Assembly (NCBI GenBank): GCA_017456845.1
Contig: JAFTIP010000055.1
Coordinates: forward strand, 1-64,000
Length of the DNA stretch: 64,000 nt
Origin: Ruminococcus sp.
GTDB lineage: Bacteria; Bacillota; Clostridia; Oscillospirales; Acutalibacteraceae
Direction of reading: 5' to 3'
Shown: positions 58,401 through 64,000 of the stretch, piece by piece
How the letters are laid out: every line of letters starts with the position of its first letter
Position numbering within the stretch: position 1 is the stretch's first letter
Position numbers and translations under genes: made by a program
The notes under the pieces: model-generated
Seen by the model: only the letters and a program-made list of their open reading frames with translations
Databases searched by the model: none
Told to the model about the DNA's origin: nothing

Positions 58401-58497
58401 CCGCCGTTAACGGACTTTGCGTTTATATTAGACTTATCCGCAGGCGAATAGCCCGCCGTGGCTAACGGACGAAATGCCCACCGTGGCTAACTGTTAG
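58401..58497 (-). repeat. Intergenic repeat family, copy F (inverted)
   Basis: On the minus strand it reads TAACAGTTAGCCACGGTGGG, a second CCGTTAGCCACGGCGGGC, TATTCGCCTGCGGATAAG, TCTAATATAAACGCAAAG and TCCGTTAACGGCGG. This is the most regular copy, and its tail matches copy C closely. Confidence 0.78.
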
Positions 58498-58590
58498 CAC
58501 ATTTTTGCGTATATAACTATATTATTCTTGACGGATATTGAAAAAAGAGTTAAATTAAGGATATAAGAAACTAACTTAGGAGGTTTATTT

Positions 58591-61500
58591 ATGGGCAGGA
58601 AGTTTATATCATTGTTGTTAGTAGCGATAATGATTATCTTTATGGTTCCGGAGATGGCTGTTGTTGCAAATTCGATTGACGATAGCAATACAAGTTATAC
58701 ACAGTCTAATGTGAATAAAGTAGTGGACAACGCTGATTTATTATCTGAGTCAGAGGAAATAAAGTTGGAAAACAAGTTAACTGAAATAATTACTGCTAAT
58801 GAATTTGATATGGTTATTGTTTCAGTAAAAGGGATAGAAGGAAATTCAATAAAAAACTACGCTGATGATTTCTATGATAATAACGGATATGGCTATGGCA
58901 CTGAACATGATGGGTGTCTTTTACTTGTTGATATGGAAAACAGAGAATGGTGGATATCAACATGCGGTTTCGGAATTACTGCTTTTACAATATCCGGTAT
59001 TAATTATATAGGTGAGCAGTTTTCTCCAAAGCTTACAGATGCACAATACTATAAGGCCTTTAATATATACGCCAGTCTTTGTGAGGATTTTCTTGTACAG
59101 GCAAAGTCAGGTACACCTTATGACGAAGAGTTTATGCCTGCAAGTTATGATGATGAAGCTTTATATTTAGAATTTATGGATTCTATGGAATATCTTGAAA
59201 AAAACAAAGAAACAAGATATGTGGGTGCTCCATATAAATATGCATTTTTGGATATAGACCAGAATGGTGTTTCTGAGCTTCTTGTTTTGTCAATTGATGG
59301 TTCAGGTTTTACCAATACAGATATATATACTATTGACGATTCTGAAGTTGTGTACGCAGACAGTATTTATTGTTACGCAGGCATATCGTATGCTTCAGAT
59401 TATAAAGGGATTAAGTATTGTTATCCACGTCCATCGGCTATGGATAGTTCTTATACAATCTGCGAATTCATCGATAATAAGCTTAAATCATCGGTAACTT
59501 TTTGTTATAAGGCAAATGCAAATGATAAAGAATATTGGTGCTATTTTTATGACGAAAACGGAGAAAGGTCAGAGAGTACCCAAATTACCGAGAAAGAATG
59601 GGAAGCGTACGCAACTTGTAGTGAAAGCATAAAAGCAAGAAATTTGTATTCATCTACAGATGATGGGTTCAGCTATGTTATTAAGGATAACTGCGCTATT
59701 ATCACGGGATATAGTGGGCATAACAAAGAAGGTATAGTTTCTATTCCTTCTGAAATAAAGGGTTATCCTGTTACAGGGATAGAGCAGAAGAGTTTTTTTA
59801 CTAAGGCTCCATTCATAAAAAAGGTTTATATACCTGCAACGGTAACTGAGGTAGGTTATGATGCATTTGAAATGTGTTATGATCTTACAGATGTATATTA
59901 TGATGGAACACAAACTCAATGGGGAAAAATTGAGATTGATGAATCAAATAAAGATTTAACAGAAGCAACGTTACATACTTCTTTTGACTCAGAAATATAT
60001 AAACACGGATATGCTAAGATTATATATGAAGCGATAGAAAAATCAAAATCACTTTACCCCTATAGCACTGTTTATGGTCACGGATTTATACAGGATATAG
60101 ATAGTAACGGAACATATGAACTGGTTATGGTATATAGTAAGCAGGGAGATAATGAATATATAAATAATACGGTATATAGCGTATACACACTTAACGGAAA
60201 TATCGCTGTACCTGTTGTAGAAAATGAAGTGCTTTTAGTAGAGGTTGGCGGCCCTCAGGGCAAAGTCAGCCTTGCAACAAAAGACGGCAAAAGATATCTG
60301 ACAGCATATAATGAAACCGGAACAACATCACCCGAAAATCTTCATAGATATGGAGAGTTTAACGTATATGTGTTAGATGGAGATCAGCTCGTTGAGGATG
60401 CAAAAGCAAGCTTTGATTATTATGTAAGCGAAAGTACTATTGATTATGATCGCAGTACTGCTGTATTAAATGGTAAAGCTGTCAGCTATAGTGATTATGA
60501 GGAGTTTAAAAATAGTTTTACGGAAGAAGTTTCCATACAACGCCGTAACTCTGTAAATGGTATGACATTGACAGAACTTTTGGAATATACAAAGGAAATT
60601 CCCATTAAAGAATCTGCTAATAATGAATGGCATAATGATTTTACATTAGGCAGAGATAATAATTCTTATCTGCATGCTGATTTCAATCAATGCGACTCTG
60701 ATGGAAACGTTGTTTTTAAAGGTGGATTTGTTGGTGTTAAAAATTATGATTTTACAACTGCTTCTTATGAAAAGCTAACTGAGAATGCGTCTTTCTCTGA
60801 AAAACTTAAAATAATAAAGAAGGTGTTCAGCAGTTGGGGCGGAAGCTGTTATGGCATTGCATCAACAATGTGTCTGGACTACAGTAATGAACTGAATCTT
60901 AATTCTCTTTTCAACGCAACGGAAAGCTATTATGAATTAGGATCACCCTGCGAAAATATATGGTTTTTAGATGCGGTTCAATATTATCAGTTGTCTCAGT
61001 ATCTTAAAAACAATGGTGTTTCTGAAGATTCGTATTATACTTGTGATTTGCATAATGCTGAAAAAACAATGGCGTTGGATAGCTTCTTGGAGAAACTTGT
61101 TAATACATGCCGTGATAATAGCACGGTTGTTTTTGGTATGCTCACCAGTGATTCAGGACACGCTATTGTTGCTTGCGGGTATAAATATGACAAAGAAAAC
61201 AAAAAACATATCATCCGACTTTATGATGAAAACAGTGTTGAGTACAATAATCCAATAGGTGAGTTTTCTGAAATGTATATCAATGATAATTATTCTGATT
61301 TTAGCTTTAGTGAAAATATGCATTATTCCAGAAACAGCCTAAACACAATATTTTACGTTGACATTTGTGAAAATAAAATAGTAGATTCACCGATTCCTGT
61401 AAGTGCAGGCTATGAAGAGCGTATATATGTGTCTGTTGATGCTGATGCATGTTTTGAGATTATTAATGCAAACGGAGAAAAACTAAGCTATGACGGCACG

Positions 61501-62148
61501 TATTATACAGGAGATATGAAAGTATACAGTATTCAGCCTGTTGTCAACACTGAAGATATAGACTATATTTATGAAATAGATTATTCAGATTACATCAATT
61601 ACTATTCTGCCAGCAGTGAAGATGAGTTTGAAGTATATGATCACGATTCTTATTATAGTGTTTCTGTTTCGGGATTGGATTATGCAACTGTGAAACCTGA
61701 TGATGGTGTAGATTTGTACGGAAATAGTCTGAATTTTAGTATATATGCAAACAATTGTGCTGAAACAATTGAGGAATTGGTTGCTTTCTTTGGTATAGCA
61801 GAAAACGATGTGTATTTTACAAACGCAGATGGTTTTTTATTGGATTCCTCCAATAATATGTATAACGTAAGCATTAACGAAATGGATATTGATGGAATAA
61901 GAACAATAGAAGAGAATATATCGGATTCTCAGATAATATATGATAACTCCGAAACATCCTTTGAAATTGGTGATGTTAATATGGATGGAAAGATTAATAT
62001 CAGAGATGCAACTGCAATTCAGAAGTGTCTTGCTAAAATTATAAAGCTTGATGAGGACGCTATAGAGCTTGCGGATTTTGATATGAATTCAAAGGTAAAT
62101 GTAAAAGACGCCACAGCTATACAGAAATATATTGCAGGAATTAAATAA
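58591..62148 (+). CDS. Secreted multidomain protein: TPM domain, LRR, cysteine-protease-like domain, dockerin
   Basis: After a signal peptide (1-28), residues about 42-155 form a TPM/YgcG domain ('VDNADLLSESEEIKLENKLTEI...FDMVIVSV...YGTEHDGCLLLVDMENREWW'). A BspA-type repeat unit lies at about 360-465. A papain-like block has Cys753 in 'SSWGGSCYGIAST' and His857 in 'TSDSGHAIVACGY', followed by 'IIRLYDENS', which could give the third catalytic residue. A type I dockerin ends the protein (about 1122-1185). It is likely an extracellular peptidase held on a cohesin. Codons are more AT-rich than in its neighbours. The terminal dockerin is like the amylase's. Confidence 0.8.
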   Translation: MGRKFISLLLVAIMIIFMVPEMAVVANSIDDSNTSYTQSNVNKVVDNADLLSESEEIKLENKLTEIITANEFDMVIVSVKGIEGNSIKNYADDFYDNNGYGYGTEHDGCLLLVDMENREWWISTCGFGITAFTISGINYIGEQFSPKLTDAQYYKAFNIYASLCEDFLVQAKSGTPYDEEFMPASYDDEALYLEFMDSMEYLEKNKETRYVGAPYKYAFLDIDQNGVSELLVLSIDGSGFTNTDIYTIDDSEVVYADSIYCYAGISYASDYKGIKYCYPRPSAMDSSYTICEFIDNKLKSSVTFCYKANANDKEYWCYFYDENGERSESTQITEKEWEAYATCSESIKARNLYSSTDDGFSYVIKDNCAIITGYSGHNKEGIVSIPSEIKGYPVTGIEQKSFFTKAPFIKKVYIPATVTEVGYDAFEMCYDLTDVYYDGTQTQWGKIEIDESNKDLTEATLHTSFDSEIYKHGYAKIIYEAIEKSKSLYPYSTVYGHGFIQDIDSNGTYELVMVYSKQGDNEYINNTVYSVYTLNGNIAVPVVENEVLLVEVGGPQGKVSLATKDGKRYLTAYNETGTTSPENLHRYGEFNVYVLDGDQLVEDAKASFDYYVSESTIDYDRSTAVLNGKAVSYSDYEEFKNSFTEEVSIQRRNSVNGMTLTELLEYTKEIPIKESANNEWHNDFTLGRDNNSYLHADFNQCDSDGNVVFKGGFVGVKNYDFTTASYEKLTENASFSEKLKIIKKVFSSWGGSCYGIASTMCLDYSNELNLNSLFNATESYYELGSPCENIWFLDAVQYYQLSQYLKNNGVSEDSYYTCDLHNAEKTMALDSFLEKLVNTCRDNSTVVFGMLTSDSGHAIVACGYKYDKENKKHIIRLYDENSVEYNNPIGEFSEMYINDNYSDFSFSENMHYSRNSLNTIFYVDICENKIVDSPIPVSAGYEERIYVSVDADACFEIINANGEKLSYDGTYYTGDMKVYSIQPVVNTEDIDYIYEIDYSDYINYYSASSEDEFEVYDHDSYYSVSVSGLDYATVKPDDGVDLYGNSLNFSIYANNCAETIEELVAFFGIAENDVYFTNADGFLLDSSNNMYNVSINEMDIDGIRTIEENISDSQIIYDNSETSFEIGDVNMDGKINIRDATAIQKCLAKIIKLDEDAIELADFDMNSKVNVKDATAIQKYIAGIK

Positions 62149-62155
62149 AGAATAG

Positions 62156-62194
62156 AAGGAGCTGTCTCACTCTTGGTGAGACAGCTCCTTTGTA
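62156..62194 (+). terminator. Terminator after the multidomain protein gene
   Basis: AAGGAGCTGTCTCAC pairs with GTGAGACAGCTCCTT around TCTTG, then TTTG. It also lies just downstream of truB in the convergent direction. Confidence 0.85.
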
Positions 62195-62226
62195 TTTATG
62201 AGTTTATTAAAGACATTTCGTAGGAT

Positions 62227-63129
62227 TTATGGTTTTTGTATACTGAGTAACTTATATATCTTAAGCTCGGTTTCTTTTATTATGCCTAAGCCTAAGAATT
62301 TATCCTGAAACTTTACTCTGAAAACCTCATTCTGAGAGAAGTCATTGGGTAATGAGCGAAGTCGCTCAATTCCCAAAGCACCGCCGTTTTTAAAGCGTAC
62401 ACTCTGAGCCTCGGACACAGATACCTCTCGGTAAGTATCAAAAAGCCTTTCTATCGTGAGGAGTTTTGATTTGATTTCTTCGGGAGTTAAGCTTTTAAGC
62501 TCATCCATAGAGATGCTTTCGTCAAGGGAAAATCCGCAGGCATTTGTACGGCACAAAGAAGTCATAACAGCACAGCTTCCCAGAGCTTTGCCAATATCGT
62601 CAATAAGAGAACGGATGTAAGTACCCTTTGAGCAGGCAACTCTTATTTTTGCAGTCTGCTCAGCTTCGTCAAAACCTTCGGCCTTAAGCTTATAGATTGT
62701 AACAGGCCTTGCCTCACGCTCAACTTCAATACCCTGACGTGCAAGGTCATAGAGCCTTTTGCCGTCCTTTTTAAGTGCCGAGTACATGGGGGGCACCTGC
62801 ATAATTTCGCCTCGGAAGTTTTCGAGGCTTTTTCCGAAAGCTTCTTCTGTGATTTCTGATTTTTCTTCCGTTAAAACCCTGCCCCAGATATCAAGGGTGT
62901 CGGTCTTTATGCCGAATTTAAGCTCGGCAACGTACTCTTTGTCGTGATTGGGCAGAATATCCTGAGCCTTTGTGGCAACGCCTAAAAGCACCGGAAGAAC
63001 TCCTGTGGCATTAGGGTCAAGGGTGCCTGTGTGACCCAGCTTACGCTGGCCTGAAACTTTTCGTGTAACTGCAACGGCATCAAAGGATGTGAAGTCCATA
63101 GGCTTATTTATTATAAGAACTCCGTTCAT
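62227..63129 (-). CDS. truB: tRNA pseudouridine-55 synthase
   Basis: This 300-residue protein begins 'MNGVLIINKPMDFTSFDAVAVTRKV' and has 'KLGHTGTLDPNATGVLPVLLG', the TruB signature with the catalytic Asp, then 'VACSKGTYIRSLIDDIGKALG'. It makes pseudouridine 55 in the T-loop of tRNAs. A short PUA-like tail is present. It overlaps the nrnA gene by 4 bases (63126-63129), the common nrnA-truB order of Firmicutes next to rbfA and infB. Confidence 0.96.
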   Translation of the reverse strand: MNGVLIINKPMDFTSFDAVAVTRKVSGQRKLGHTGTLDPNATGVLPVLLGVATKAQDILPNHDKEYVAELKFGIKTDTLDIWGRVLTEEKSEITEEAFGKSLENFRGEIMQVPPMYSALKKDGKRLYDLARQGIEVEREARPVTIYKLKAEGFDEAEQTAKIRVACSKGTYIRSLIDDIGKALGSCAVMTSLCRTNACGFSLDESISMDELKSLTPEEIKSKLLTIERLFDTYREVSVSEAQSVRFKNGGALGIERLRSLPNDFSQNEVFRVKFQDKFLGLGIIKETELKIYKLLSIQKP

Positions 63130-64000
63130 AACATCTTCTCAGCCTCGTCAATAAGGGACTTAAGCACAGAGTCAAGTGTACCCTCAATGGTGCAGCCTGA
63201 AGCCGCAATATGACCGCCGCCGCCGAAAACAGAGCAGTATTTGGAAGCATCAACGCCTTCGTTGGTGCGTACGGAAATTTTGAAAATGCCGTCTTCCTTT
63301 TCTCTGATTGTAATGCCCATTAAAACGCCCTCAACACGGCGGGGGATATTAGCCAAGCCTTCAACCTCGTCGTCACCAACGCCTGCTCTTTTCAGCATAT
63401 CAAGGGTAACAACAATATAGGCAAGCTTGCCGTTAAGTTTAAGCTCAAGGGTGTTGTACACCATTTTCTGAAGCTCAATTCGCGCAGGAGACATAATCTC
63501 GAACATCTCGGCGTTTATCTTTTCCCAAGGGGCACCTGCGGCCATGGTTTTAGCGGCAATAAGGTGAGTTTTTGGGGTTGTGTTTGTGTATCTGAAGCAG
63601 CCTGTGTCGGTAGAAAGACCTGTGTAAATACAGGAGGCAATGTGCTTGTCAAGATTTACACCTGTCATTAAACCTAAAAGCTCAAACACAATCTCAGCCG
63701 CTGAGGCAGAGGTTGCATCCACATATTTCATTTTTGCTTCAATGGAGTTTGTGCCATGGTGGTCTATGCAGATATCGATGATATCCTTGTATTCTTCCTC
63801 ATTTTCACCTAAAAGTGAGGTTGCGGCAACATCTACGCTTACAACATACTCACGCTCAAATTCCTGCTCTTTTACGCCTTTTTTGAGAAAGGCGTATTTT
63901 TTTGCTGGCTCACCTGCTGTGATTACCTTTGCCTTTTTGCCTAATTGCTGTAAAGCAGAGCACAAGGCATAGGCGGAGCCTAAGGTGTCGCCATCGGGGT
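63126..64000 (-). CDS. nrnA: DHH-family oligoribonuclease/pAp phosphatase NrnA, N-terminus cut off by the window
   Basis: The frame is open to the right edge, where it reads 'PDGDTLGSAYAL', the first DHH-family motif, so the true start lies beyond 64000. It has 'CIDHHGTNS' (the DHH motif), 'STDTGCFRYTNTT' and a DHHA1 domain with 'GGGGHIAASGCTI'. NrnA removes mononucleotides from short RNA oligomers and dephosphorylates 3'-phosphoadenosine 5'-phosphate. Gene order with truB supports the call. Confidence 0.92.
   Translation of the reverse strand, partial: PDGDTLGSAYALCSALQQLGKKAKVITAGEPAKKYAFLKKGVKEQEFEREYVVSVDVAATSLLGENEEEYKDIIDICIDHHGTNSIEAKMKYVDATSASAAEIVFELLGLMTGVNLDKHIASCIYTGLSTDTGCFRYTNTTPKTHLIAAKTMAAGAPWEKINAEMFEIMSPARIELQKMVYNTLELKLNGKLAYIVVTLDMLKRAGVGDDEVEGLANIPRRVEGVLMGITIREKEDGIFKISVRTNEGVDASKYCSVFGGGGHIAASGCTIEGTLDSVLKSLIDEAEKML

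Noticed and set aside
1..64000. Prophage, integrative element or insertion sequence
   Set aside because: No integrase, transposase, capsid or relaxase motif appears on either strand, and gene content is chromosomal throughout.

Overview
The window reads as a piece of chromosome from an anaerobic gut-type Clostridia, most like the Ruminococcus/Oscillospiraceae group. The grounds are five secreted or cell-surface proteins with type I dockerins of the 'DATxIQK' kind, moderate GC, dense operons with ATGA overlaps, an L-lactate dehydrogenase, sortase B, DivIVA and LytTR regulators, and Firmicutes-type AGGAGG ribosome sites. I see no prophage, insertion sequence, CRISPR array or rRNA. One tRNA, one yybP-ykoY (Mn2+) riboswitch and one probable non-coding RNA are present.

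Layout. 1-6.1 kb: a divergent lipid-type cluster. An acyl-adenylating ligase with a fused carrier domain, two PlsC acyltransferases, a free acyl carrier protein and a FliB-like protein run leftwards; a GT2 glycosyltransferase and a phosphopantetheinyl transferase run rightwards. 6.2-11 kb: a dockerin protein, an alpha/beta hydrolase, and an MBOAT/DHHW pair for O-acylation of a surface polymer. 11-13 kb: a shikimate-kinase-like protein and sortase B. 13-25 kb: two large paralogous secreted proteins and a small secreted peptide that share an upstream element, interleaved with DivIVA, lactate dehydrogenase, a lipase-like protein, MgtE with an upstream ORF, and an ArsC/Spx-like protein. 25-34 kb: MutS-like ATPase, DUF896, a repeat-rich dockerin protein and a lipoprotein with the same C-terminal tail, a regulator-ABC operon, an RNA pseudouridine synthase, and a cation P-type ATPase under the Mn2+ riboswitch. 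34-42 kb: HdeD-like protein, a heterodimeric ABC exporter, and a LytTR/GHKL two-component pair. 42-50 kb: lysC, hom, a class A PBP, a MIF-like tautomerase, YjbQ and murF. 50-64 kb: a dockerin amylase, an RNA gene, tRNA-Thr, an Xre regulator, rpsO-pnp, two more dockerin proteins, truB and nrnA.

The points most worth following are these. (1) A possible regulon of two secreted paralogs plus a small secreted peptide, each preceded by two direct repeats 20 bp apart and a TATAG(T/C)...CACA box. (2) A 32-residue ORF with a strong ribosome site in front of mgtE, in a leader that can pair over the mgtE ribosome site. (3) An intergenic repeat family of about 100 bp with six copies, four of which begin at or within a few bases of a stop codon. 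(4) An uncharacterised structured RNA with its own promoter and terminator at 52.2-52.4 kb. (5) The carrier-protein lipid cluster.

All functions come from reading motifs by eye. No database or folding program was used.
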